Assembly: GCA_035277525.1 (NCBI GenBank)
Contig: DATEKH010000135.1
Span: 1 to 5,802, forward strand
Reading direction: 5' to 3'
Source of the DNA: CAIKMD01 sp035277525
GTDB lineage: Bacteria; Pseudomonadota; Alphaproteobacteria; ATCC43930; CGMCC-115725
Length of the DNA: 5,802 nt
Below, piece by piece: positions 1 to 5,802 of this stretch (position 1 is the stretch's first letter; the number at the start of each line of letters is the position of its first letter). Both the position numbers and the translations under genes were made by a program. The notes under the pieces are model-generated. The model worked only from the letters and a program-made list of their open reading frames with translations. It was not told the DNA's origin and searched no databases.

Positions 1-302
1 ATCACGGCCTCACCGGCTTTATCGTCGACACGGTCGAAGAAGCGGTTGATGCTGTCGCGCGGGCGGGCGCGCTCGATCGGCGGGTGGTGCGCCGCGTTTT
101 CGCACGGCGGTTCACGGCCGAGCGCATGGCTCGCGACTACATCCGGGTGTACAAATCGCTCATGGCAACCAAACAGCTGATGACGAAGCGCAACACAATC
201 CGCGCCGAGACGACGCTTCATCCCGTGACCGAGCCGCTCGGCACGGACGAGCTGCCGCTGGTGGTCGAGCGGTCGCCGCGCGCCGAGGGGGCGGCGCTGT
301 GA
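1..302 (+). CDS. Glycosyltransferase family 4, C-terminal part (5' end outside window)
   Basis: Only the last 99 codons are present; the reading frame is open to the left edge (first whole codon at position 3), so the start is outside. The visible piece begins HGLTGFIVDTVEEAVDAV and continues through LDRR, RRFTAERMARDY and VYKSL. This is the usual end of a GT-B fold GT4 enzyme: the conserved G-TGF-V loop of the nucleotide-sugar-binding half, then the terminal helix that crosses back to the N-terminal domain. After residue 52 or so a polar tail of about 45 residues (from MATKQLMTKR) has no recognisable domain. Family knowledge says GT4 enzymes transfer a sugar from an activated donor with retention of configuration; donor and acceptor cannot be told from this fragment. 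The stop codon overlaps the next gene's GTG by four bases, so both are surely co-transcribed. Related bacteria often carry such a GT4 gene beside a debranching-type glucosidase (recollection, not checked here). Confidence 0.85.
   Translation, partial: HGLTGFIVDTVEEAVDAVARAGALDRRVVRRVFARRFTAERMARDYIRVYKSLMATKQLMTKRNTIRAETTLHPVTEPLGTDELPLVVERSPRAEGAAL
285..291 (+). promoter_or_regulatory. Shine-Dalgarno site inside the GT4 gene, for the GTG start at 299
   Basis: GAGGGGG lies seven bases before the GTG at 299, inside the last codons of the glycosyltransferase gene. It supports GTG 299 as the real start and, with the GTGA stop/start overlap, points to translational coupling. Confidence 0.6.
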
Positions 303-2500
303 CGGGCGAGGATGTTGCCGGCAAGGTGCTGAGCGAGCAGATCCTCGCCGCTCCTTCGATCGAGTTTTACATTCCGGCGACCTCGTCCATCCTCGAAAGG
401 CGTCCGCGCACGCTGAAGCACGGCGACACCTTCGGCGTGTTCGACCATTACGGCAACATCGTCTCCGCAGATGGCAGCCCGGAAGGCCTCTATCACAAGG
501 ATACGCGCTATCTTTCCCGATTGGGCGTGCTGGTGAATGGCCGCCGGCCGCTGCTGCTGAGCTCCACGGTTCAGGACAACAACGCCATCCTGACCGCGGA
601 TCTGACAAATCCCGACTTCTTCGTCGACGGCGTTCTCGACCTGCCGCGCGACACGATTCAAATCGTTCGCTCGAAATTCCTGTGGGAAGGCACGTGCTAC
701 GAACGGCTCGGCCTCCGCAACTTCGACAGCCAAACGCGGCGCATTGAGTTTGGTTTCCACTACGCGGCGGATTTCGCCGATATCTTTGAGGTGCGCGGTC
801 ACAAGCGGGAGCGCCGCGGCAAGACCGAAGCGACGATCCTCTCGGACGGCGTCATGTTCCTCTATCACGGCCTCGACGGGATCGCGCGCCGCGCGCTCAT
901 TCGCTTCGACCCCGCCCCCGCGCATGTCGACCGGGCCGGAGCGCTTTTTCACCTCGAGATCCCGGCCGGCCGAAGCGTTTCGCTGTTCGCGACCGTGTCT
1001 TGCGAAGAGGACGCGCGGAGCGAGGAGCCGTCTTGTCCGTTCTTCGTCAGCTTGCGCGGTGCGCGGCGGGCGCTGCGCGTTGCGACGGCGCGGGCCGCCT
1101 CGGTTGCGACCTCGAATGACATCTTCAACGAGGTGCTCTGCCGCGCCATGGCTGATCTCTACATGCTGATGACCGACACGGCGCAAGGCCCGTTTCCCTA
1201 TGCCGGCATTCCCTGGTTCAGCACCGCCTTCGGCCGCGACGCCATCATCACCGCGACCGAGCTGCTGTGGATCGATCCGGCGATCGCCAAGGGCGTGCTG
1301 GGTTTCCTCGCGGCGACGCAAGCCACCGAACTGCGGCCCGAAGCCGAGGCGGAACCTGGCAAGATTCTCCACGAGATGCGCTCGGGCGAGCTCGCGCGGC
1401 TCGGCGAGGTGCCGTTCGCGCGTTATTACGGCGCGGTCGATACGACGCCGCTCTTCATCGTTCTCGCGGGGCTCTATTTCGAGCGCACCGGCGACATCGA
1501 CACGATCGCGGCGCTATGGCCGCATCTCGATGCGGCGCTCGCCTGGATCGACACCGATGGCGATCGCGACCGCGATGGATTTGTCGAATATCAGCGCATG
1601 GGCAAGACCGGGCTGGTCAATCAAGGCTGGAAGGACTCCGCCGATTCCGTGTTTCACGCGGATGGCAGCAGCGTCGAGGGCGCGGTCGCGCTGTGCGAGG
1701 TGCAGGGCTATGTCTACGCCGCGAAGCACCACGCGGCGAGGCTCGCCGGAGCCATTGGTCTTACCGCGCGCGCGGAAAAGCTCGAGAACGAGGCGGAACG
1801 CTTGCGAGCCGCGTTCGAGCGCGCATTCTGGTGCGACGAGATCGGCACCTACGCCTTGGCGCTCGATGGCGCCAAGCGGCCCTGCAAGGTGCGCACCTCG
1901 AATGCGGGCCAGCTGCTTTTTTCTGGCATCATCTCCCCCGAGCGCGCGCAGGCCGTGGCCGACCAGCTGATGGGGCCGGCATTTTTCACCGGCTGGGGCA
2001 TCCGCACGCTCGCCTCGACCGAGCCGCGCTACAACCCGATGTCCTATCACAACGGCTCCATCTGGCCGCATGACAACGCGCTGATCGGTCTGGGCTTCGC
2101 GCGCTATGGCATGAAGGCGCATGCGCAAAAGCTGCTGGGCGGGATGTTCGACACCGCGCGCTACATGGATCTGCGCCGCCTGCCCGAGCTGTTCTGCGGC
2201 TTGCGGCGCACGCCCGGCACGGCGCCGACGCTCTATCCCGTGGCCTGCATGCCGCAGGCCTGGTCGAGCGCCGCTCCGTTCGCGCTGCTCCAGGCCTGCC
2301 TCGGGCTCGAGCTTCGTTTCGACGGCGGCGATGTCTGCTTCCGCGAGCCGCGGCTGCCGATGTTTCTCGACGAGGTGACCATCCGCGCGCTCGCCCTGCG
2401 CGGCTCCAGGCTCAACATCCTGTTGCGGCGTTACGGCACCGACGTGTCCGTCAATGTGGTGGAGCGCACAGGCGAGGCGCGCGTGACGGTCCTGCACTGA
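299..2500 (+). CDS. Amylo-alpha-1,6-glucosidase / glycogen-debranching-type glycoside hydrolase
   Basis: The 733-residue protein hydrolyses alpha-glucosidic linkages, by family most likely the alpha-1,6 branch of a glucan. An N-terminal beta-rich domain (about residues 23-240; RRPRTLKHGDTFGVFDHYGN, GPEGLYH-like PEGLYHKDTRYLSRL, LLLSSTVQDNNA) matches the GDE_N_bis type. A C-terminal (alpha/alpha)6-barrel region follows (about 270-675) with GIPWFSTAFGRDAIIT at 303-318, YYGAVDTTPLF at 377-387, NQGWKDSADSVFH at 441-453, YHNGSIWPHDNALI at 583-596 and LPELFCG at 628-634. D446 and E630 are my candidates for the catalytic acid pair, by analogy with clan GH-L-like barrels; this is inference. No signal peptide or membrane segment is seen, so it is probably cytoplasmic. 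Length is normal for this bacterial group. The GTG start is chosen for the upstream GAGGGGG and the four-base overlap with the GT4 gene. Whether the substrate is storage glycogen or the GT4 product is unknown; no glgA, glgB, glgC or glgP is in the window. Confidence 0.93.
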   Translation: MTGEDVAGKVLSEQILAAPSIEFYIPATSSILERRPRTLKHGDTFGVFDHYGNIVSADGSPEGLYHKDTRYLSRLGVLVNGRRPLLLSSTVQDNNAILTADLTNPDFFVDGVLDLPRDTIQIVRSKFLWEGTCYERLGLRNFDSQTRRIEFGFHYAADFADIFEVRGHKRERRGKTEATILSDGVMFLYHGLDGIARRALIRFDPAPAHVDRAGALFHLEIPAGRSVSLFATVSCEEDARSEEPSCPFFVSLRGARRALRVATARAASVATSNDIFNEVLCRAMADLYMLMTDTAQGPFPYAGIPWFSTAFGRDAIITATELLWIDPAIAKGVLGFLAATQATELRPEAEAEPGKILHEMRSGELARLGEVPFARYYGAVDTTPLFIVLAGLYFERTGDIDTIAALWPHLDAALAWIDTDGDRDRDGFVEYQRMGKTGLVNQGWKDSADSVFHADGSSVEGAVALCEVQGYVYAAKHHAARLAGAIGLTARAEKLENEAERLRAAFERAFWCDEIGTYALALDGAKRPCKVRTSNAGQLLFSGIISPERAQAVADQLMGPAFFTGWGIRTLASTEPRYNPMSYHNGSIWPHDNALIGLGFARYGMKAHAQKLLGGMFDTARYMDLRRLPELFCGLRRTPGTAPTLYPVACMPQAWSSAAPFALLQACLGLELRFDGGDVCFREPRLPMFLDEVTIRALALRGSRLNILLRRYGTDVSVNVVERTGEARVTVLH

Positions 2501-2528
2501 CCTCCGAGCGCAGCCGCGCGTCGCCAGG

Positions 2529-2744
2529 CTACGCGCTCAGCGTCTGCGCGATCCATTTGACGATGGTCGGCATGGTCTCGGGCGTGTAGCCCATATGTCC
2601 GGTGCGATAGAACCGCGCCGCCTTGGCGTCGCCATGCTGCAGCAGGAGGTACATGTCCTCGATCGGAAAGATCGTGTCCTCGATGCCGTCTTCAACCACG
2701 AAAACCGCAACCAGGGCCTCGGCACCCCTCTCCTGATGACACAA
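2529..2744 (-). pseudogene. Alpha/beta hydrolase remnant (C-terminal piece only)
   Basis: The readable stretch (71 codons if counted from TTG at 2744) contains GIEDTIFPIEDMYLLLQHGD, ARFYRTGHMGYTPETM and IVKWI, then TAG. This resembles the last strand-helix units of an alpha/beta hydrolase: the D of EDTIFP is where the catalytic acid sits and the H of GHMG is the catalytic histidine, followed by the closing helix. The nucleophile elbow (G-x-S-x-G) and the rest of a normal 250-400-residue enzyme are absent, because the sequence upstream is the end of the kinase gene. No Shine-Dalgarno sequence precedes the TTG, and residues before GIEDTIFP do not look like hydrolase. The frame is the same as the kinase's and stays open from its TGA to here, which is probably chance. 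I read it as a 5'-deleted relic; a short expressed peptide cannot be excluded. It converges on the debranching-enzyme gene, 28 bases apart. Confidence 0.6.
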
Positions 2745-2774
2745 ACCTTTTGACGTTACCGCGTCGGCCGCGGC

Positions 2775-3755
2775 TCAGGCGGCGCGGCTGTCCTTGGCCG
2801 CGACGGTCGGCAGCCGGATTCGCACGCGGGTGCCGCTCCCCGGTGCGCTGCCGATGGAGAGATCGCCGCCATGCTGCTCGACGATACGCTTGGCCGTCGG
2901 CAGGCCGAGACCGGTGCCGAAAGCGCGCGTGCTGTAGAGCGGGTCGAAGACGCGCGCCAGTACCTCCTGCGGCATGCCGGGGCCGGTATCGGCGACGACG
3001 ATCTCGGCAAAGGGCGCCGGCGCGTTCGTCGTCGCATAGGTCGAGACCGTGATGCGCCGCTCGGCCAGGTCCGGCGCATCGCCCATCGCCTCGGCCGCGT
3101 TCTCGATCAGATTGGCGATGGCGCAACGCAGCCTTTCGGCATCGATCGGCACGATGGTGCCGGGCGCCGCCAAGCGGCGCTTGAGCGCGATGTGCTCGGG
3201 CGGCTTTTCCTTGTCGAGGACGTCGCCGAGCCAGGGATCGAGCGCGAGCGGCGTTGGGTCGAGCTCGCGCGTCCCGGCATAGTCGAGCAGATCGGCGATG
3301 ATCCCATCGCAGCGATCGATGGTGCGCTCGACCCGCGCCAGCTGCCTGTCGATCGCGAGGCCCTGAGCGCGCGCCGCCTCGTGAACCGCATGCATGGTGT
3401 TGCGGATCGTGCTCAAGGGATTGCGCAGCTCATGCGCGACCGAGGCGGTGAGCTGCCCCAGCAGCGACATGCGCTCCTGCTTCAAGAGTTCGGCCTCGGC
3501 CGCAACGCGCGCGCGCTCGGCTTCGGCCTTCTCCGCCTCGATCCGCACGATCGCCTGGGTGTTCTGCAATTGCCGCTTCAGCAGATCCGCCTGCTCCTCA
3601 TGCATCACCCGATGGGCGCGCGTCGTATAGCTGCGTTCGCGGTCGGCTTCGGCGTAAGCCAGATCGACCAGCGCCAGCAACGCGTCGATGTCGAGTTCGC
3701 CCGAAGCGCTGCCGCGCCGCGCCTGCCGCAACTGACGCTCGAGCAGCTTGTGCAT
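2775..3755 (-). CDS. Soluble orphan histidine kinase, partner of the FIST protein
   Basis: The 326-residue kinase starts at ATG 3755 (MHKLLERQLR), two bases after the FIST stop. The same frame is open to GTG at 3872, but that would put 39 extra non-family residues inside the FIST gene, so I reject the longer form. Order of parts: an N-terminal helix region (1-50) with LLALVDLAYAEADRERSY, a charged coiled coil (about 52-97, rich in E, A, R, K, Q), the H box SVAHELRNPLSTI with phospho-acceptor H108, the N box NLIENAAEAM (215-224), the G1 box DTGPGM (256-261), the F box VFDPLYSTRAFG (269-280) and the G2 box GTGLGLPTAKRI (280-291). All kinase residues seem intact. There is no transmembrane helix, PAS, GAF or receiver domain, so the protein is cytoplasmic and must take its signal through the helical N-terminus or a partner. 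It lacks its own clear Shine-Dalgarno site, which fits translational coupling to FIST. The cognate response regulator is not in the window. Confidence 0.9.
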   Translation of the reverse strand: MHKLLERQLRQARRGSASGELDIDALLALVDLAYAEADRERSYTTRAHRVMHEEQADLLKRQLQNTQAIVRIEAEKAEAERARVAAEAELLKQERMSLLGQLTASVAHELRNPLSTIRNTMHAVHEAARAQGLAIDRQLARVERTIDRCDGIIADLLDYAGTRELDPTPLALDPWLGDVLDKEKPPEHIALKRRLAAPGTIVPIDAERLRCAIANLIENAAEAMGDAPDLAERRITVSTYATTNAPAPFAEIVVADTGPGMPQEVLARVFDPLYSTRAFGTGLGLPTAKRIVEQHGGDLSIGSAPGSGTRVRIRLPTVAAKDSRAA

Positions 3756-3757
3756 GG

Positions 3758-4888
3758 CTAGGCGGGTTCGGCGAAGGTCGTGATCGTCATCGTCTGGTTG
3801 TGCAGATCGCAGAACGGAAGGTTTTCCATCGGCGCGATCTCGCCATAGGAATAAAATCCGGTGGTTCGGCACGCCGCGCCCAGCACGTCGCTCACCGCTT
3901 CGACTTCGTCGACGATGCGCTGCCCCAGCAGCAGCTTGCGGCCGATGCAGCTCACCAGGATTGCGAGCTTCGCCTGCGGGATCGCCGCCTTCTCGGCGGC
4001 GCGCCCGGCGCCGGCAATGAGATTATCGAAATTGCCGAGCATCACCTGGGCGACATGGCCTTGCGGGACCGTGCCGGCATAGATCATCGCCTTCTTCGCG
4101 GCGTCGATGCCGACAACGGTGCGAACGAGGCTTTCTTCCGGCCGGCCCTTCGGGTGAATGCGCAACGGAAAGAGCAAGGCGCTCGCCGGAAGATTGGCGG
4201 CCTCGGCGCCGAGATAGGTCTTATAGAGATCGAGCGCCGGCTGGCCGTCGAGATCGTAGAGCGTGTTGCCCTCGGCCCGGGTGACGATGCGCTCGGGGCC
4301 GACCGCGTCCCAGCCGCCGACGCTGCCATAGCCGATGCGGATGCGCCTGCCATAGAATCCGGCGGCGACCACCTTGCCGCTTTCGGGGTTGGCGTTGAGC
4401 CCGACCTTGGTCGTGCCGAAATTCGCGCCGTCGCCGGCGAGCCCGCCGGTGAGACAGACATCGCGCCCGAGCACCTTTTGCACGCCCGCCACGAGATCGG
4501 TGCCGTTGACCTGCGTGCCGTCGGACAGCAGGAACACGTTGCGCAGATCCTGGCGCGGCAACGCGCTCGCGATCGCGGCGCCGATATCGAACGCGGATTT
4601 TCCCGGCGCGACCTTGTCCTGGGCGAACTTCACCGGGGTCTCGGCGAACTCGATCGCCGTCGCCACCACCGCGCCGTCATGCACCTCGAGCGCCGCGATC
4701 TCGCCCCCGGTGGTGCAGCCGATAAGCGCCGCGTGCGGATAGGCCGATTTCAGCTCGGCAAAGCGCCGGCCGTCGTCGAGCGTGCCGGGCGACGCGAAAT
4801 AGAGGACAAGCGCGGGCGCCGTCGGGCCGTCGGATGCGACCACCGACCAGCCGCTCGCGGGATGAAACAAGCGCTGCTCGACCTTCAT
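3758..4888 (-). CDS. FIST N- and C-domain sensory protein
   Basis: The 376-residue protein is a full-length FIST protein, a predicted cytoplasmic small-ligand-binding module of signal-transduction systems; amino acids have been proposed as ligands, but none is visible from sequence. The FIST_N region (about 25-215) carries LIGCTTGGEI (55-64), FLLSDGTQVNG (119-129) and the glycine-rich GGLAGDGANF (148-157). The FIST_C region (about 216-355) carries ALDLYKTYLG (218-227), LVSCIGRKLLLGQR (311-324) and the family's late signature TGFYSYGEIAP (343-353), then CDLHNQTMTIT (360-370). No signal peptide, membrane segment or output domain is seen. Five cysteines are present (58, 145, 314, 340, 360), without an obvious metal motif. 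The ATG is well supported by AAGGAG nine bases upstream. It is the first gene of a two-gene operon with the histidine kinase, so it most likely senses a signal that controls that kinase. Confidence 0.93.
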   Translation of the reverse strand: MKVEQRLFHPASGWSVVASDGPTAPALVLYFASPGTLDDGRRFAELKSAYPHAALIGCTTGGEIAALEVHDGAVVATAIEFAETPVKFAQDKVAPGKSAFDIGAAIASALPRQDLRNVFLLSDGTQVNGTDLVAGVQKVLGRDVCLTGGLAGDGANFGTTKVGLNANPESGKVVAAGFYGRRIRIGYGSVGGWDAVGPERIVTRAEGNTLYDLDGQPALDLYKTYLGAEAANLPASALLFPLRIHPKGRPEESLVRTVVGIDAAKKAMIYAGTVPQGHVAQVMLGNFDNLIAGAGRAAEKAAIPQAKLAILVSCIGRKLLLGQRIVDEVEAVSDVLGAACRTTGFYSYGEIAPMENLPFCDLHNQTMTITTFAEPA

Positions 4889-4897
4889 CGGCCGGCT

Positions 4898-4903
4898 CTC
4901 CTT
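4898..4903 (-). promoter_or_regulatory. Strong Shine-Dalgarno site for the FIST gene
   Basis: On the minus strand AAGGAG stands nine bases before the ATG at 4888. It is the strongest ribosome-binding site in the window and fixes the FIST start, consistent with FIST being the first gene of its operon. Confidence 0.8.
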
Positions 4904-4938
4904 GCGGATGAGTGTCTGCCCATCCTAGGAGCCGCGCG

Positions 4939-4955
4939 CTTAACCAGCGGTTAAG
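4939..4955. promoter_or_regulatory. Perfect inverted repeat with CtrA-box spacing upstream of the FIST gene
   Basis: CTTAACC-AGC-GGTTAAG is a perfect 7-bp inverted repeat with a three-base centre. It also reads TTAA-N7-TTAA (half sites at 4940-4943 and 4951-4954), the spacing known for full CtrA sites in alphaproteobacteria (TTAA-N7-TTAAC); here the last base is G on both strands. It is AT-rich against very GC-rich surroundings and sits 51-67 bases before the FIST start, a position where a promoter-proximal regulator could act. A poor -10-like TAGGAT follows on the minus strand (4922-4927); no convincing sigma-70 pair was found. It could instead bind another dimeric regulator, or form a small hairpin. 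Confidence 0.4.
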
Positions 4956-5023
4956 TTACGATTTCGTGAGGGTGAATTCCTGGCCGGCGGCGTGCCGATT
5001 TGACCGCCGACCAAGCTGCTTCG

Positions 5024-5802
5024 CTAGTTCGCGCTGGCGTTCAGCGCGGGCAGATAGCCGATCGGATCGAGCGCGCGCGTGCCGTGGCGGATCTCGAAAT
5101 GCAATTGCGGCGTGCCGACCGAGCCCGTGGCGCCGGCGGTGGCGATCTCCTGGCCGCGCTTCACCGCCTGGCCGCGCTTCACCAACAGCCGGCCATTATG
5201 CGCATAGGCGGTCATATAGCCGTTGCGATGCTTGATGAGCACGAGATTGCCATAGCCGCGCAGCTCGTTGCCGGCATAGGCGACGACGCCCGATTCGGCC
5301 GCGCGCACCGGCTCGCCCGCGCGCGCGGCGATGTTGATCCCGTCATTATGCGTGCCGGCCGGCCCGGTGCCGTAGGATTCGAGGATCCGCCCCTCGAGCG
5401 GCCAGGCGAAGAGCGCGGTTGCGCCATGCGCCTTGGGGCTCGCCGGCGGAATCGGCTGCGCCCGCGACGGCGCCGGCTTTTCGGGGGGCGCGGTTGCGAC
5501 CGCGGGCGCGGCCGGCGGAGAAAGGCTCGCCGTGCGCTCGCTGGGCGCGACCGATGGCGGCAGCTCGAGCGCCTCGCCCGCGCGGATCGCATAAGGCTCG
5601 CCGAGGCGATTGAGGCTCGCGAGCGTGCTCACCTCGACGCCGTAGAGGCGCGAGATCGCATAGAGCGTCTCGCCCGCCTTGACGACATGGAACCGCGTTT
5701 GCGGCAGGTTGAGACGCGTGCCCGCCGCGAGCCGGAATGGCGGCTCGAGATCATTGGCGTCGATGATCGAGCGCAGCGGCACATCGTAGCGCCGCGAGAT
5801 CA
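5024..5802 (-). CDS. LysM / degenerate LytM (M23) envelope protein, NlpD/DipM-like, 5' end outside window
   Basis: The frame is open to the right edge; an in-frame GTG at 5782 lies inside a LysM repeat and is not the start, so the N-terminus (signal or lipoprotein sequence expected) is missing. Visible order: the end of one LysM repeat (ISRRYDVPLRSIIDANDLEP to LNLP), a full second LysM (FHVVKAGETLYAISRLYGVE to LELP), a Pro/Ala-rich linker of about 50 residues, and a C-terminal LytM domain ending DPIGYLPAL. LysM binds peptidoglycan, so the protein acts in the periplasm or at the outer membrane. In active M23 enzymes zinc is held by HxxxD and HxH. Here the first motif reads HNDGIN (5333-5350) and the second QLHFE (5093-5107): the aspartate position is N and the first His of HxH is Q. 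Like NlpD and related division proteins it is probably an amidase activator rather than a peptidase. The HNDGIN form is, to my memory, common in alphaproteobacterial homologues. Confidence 0.88.
   Translation of the reverse strand, partial: ISRRYDVPLRSIIDANDLEPPFRLAAGTRLNLPQTRFHVVKAGETLYAISRLYGVEVSTLASLNRLGEPYAIRAGEALELPPSVAPSERTASLSPPAAPAVATAPPEKPAPSRAQPIPPASPKAHGATALFAWPLEGRILESYGTGPAGTHNDGINIAARAGEPVRAAESGVVAYAGNELRGYGNLVLIKHRNGYMTAYAHNGRLLVKRGQAVKRGQEIATAGATGSVGTPQLHFEIRHGTRALDPIGYLPALNASAN
5149..5184 (-). repeat. 18-bp tandem duplication inside the LytM domain
   Basis: Two adjacent 18-base units (5149-5166 and 5167-5184) are identical at 17 of 18 positions. They are in frame and encode VKRGQA followed by VKRGQE, within the conserved stretch before the QLHFE motif. 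Part of the similarity is expected because homologues often have two related -V-x-x-G- turns here, but near-identity at DNA level, including third codon positions, suggests a recent duplication or gene-conversion-like slippage. Confidence 0.65.

Larger units (their letters stand above)
4889..5023. other. Intergenic region between the LysM/LytM gene and the FIST operon
   Basis: This 135-base gap is the longest non-coding stretch in the window. It must hold the promoter of the FIST-kinase operon if that operon is transcribed separately from the LytM gene upstream on the same strand. I can see the FIST ribosome-binding site, the TTAACC/GGTTAA inverted repeat and an 8-bp palindrome TCCTAGGA (4923-4930). 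I see no T-tailed hairpin that would end LytM transcription, so read-through into the FIST operon remains possible. Confidence 0.6.

Noticed and set aside
218..1372. Long minus-strand open frame (384 codons) opposite the debranching-enzyme gene
   Set aside because: It is the antisense of a clearly recognised enzyme in GC-rich DNA. The translation is low-complexity Arg/Ala/Glu-rich without a domain.
2506..2538. GAGCGC / GCGCTC inverted repeat between the convergent genes as a terminator
   Set aside because: Only six base pairs around a 21-base loop, with no T run on either side; GC-rich DNA gives such pairs by chance.
3756..3872. 39-residue N-terminal extension of the kinase from GTG at 3872
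   Set aside because: It would lie wholly within the FIST coding region and lacks family-like sequence; the ATG at 3755, two bases after the FIST stop, fits operon structure much better.
3800..4954. Long plus-strand open frame (384 codons) opposite the FIST gene
   Set aside because: It mirrors the FIST coding region and has Arg/Ala/Asp-rich composition typical of GC-rich antisense frames, with no recognisable motif or ribosome-binding site.
5030..5048. CGCGCTG-GCGTT-CAGCGCG hairpin at the 3' end of the LytM gene as a terminator
   Set aside because: A good 7-bp stem, but it lies within the last codons and no T tract follows on the minus strand, so I do not call termination.
5780..5782. GTG at 5782 as start of the LysM/LytM gene
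   Set aside because: The frame stays open to the window edge and the codons upstream (ISRRYDV) belong to a LysM repeat, so the gene continues outside.

Overview
The window is GC-rich throughout with very few non-coding gaps. Together with the protein types (an alphaproteobacterial-style LysM/LytM protein carrying an HNDGIN motif, a FIST-histidine kinase pair, and a GT4-debranching-enzyme pair), this suggests an alphaproteobacterium, probably Hyphomicrobiales or Rhodospirillales. That placement is inferred from protein character, not from a marker gene.

Left part, plus strand (1-2500): the last 99 codons of a family 4 glycosyltransferase, joined by a 4-base GTGA overlap to a complete 733-residue amylo-alpha-1,6-glucosidase-type enzyme with a GDE_N_bis-like N-terminus and an (alpha/alpha)6-barrel C-terminus. 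The two are translationally coupled and probably act on the same glucan or glucoside.

Middle (2501-4888), minus strand: a decayed 3' piece of an alpha/beta hydrolase (2529-2744) converges on the debranching-enzyme gene. Upstream of it lies a two-gene operon read right to left: a FIST-domain sensory protein (3758-4888), then two bases later a soluble histidine kinase (2775-3755). The kinase has no membrane segment, no classical sensor domain and no receiver. The natural reading is that the FIST protein senses a small ligand and passes the signal to the kinase, whose response regulator is not in the window.

The 135-base gap at 4889-5023 holds a strong Shine-Dalgarno sequence for the FIST gene and a perfect 7-bp inverted repeat that also reads TTAA-N7-TTAA, the spacing of a CtrA box.

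Right edge, minus strand (5024 to beyond 5802): the C-terminal part of a LysM plus LytM (M23) envelope protein. Two of its metal-site positions are replaced (HxxGxN and QLHFE), so it looks like an NlpD/DipM-type amidase activator rather than an active endopeptidase. Its start lies outside the window.

Nothing here is a clearly new defence or mobile system. The most unusual items are the FIST-orphan-kinase pair with its CtrA-like upstream palindrome beside a cell-division-type LytM gene, and the hydrolase remnant.
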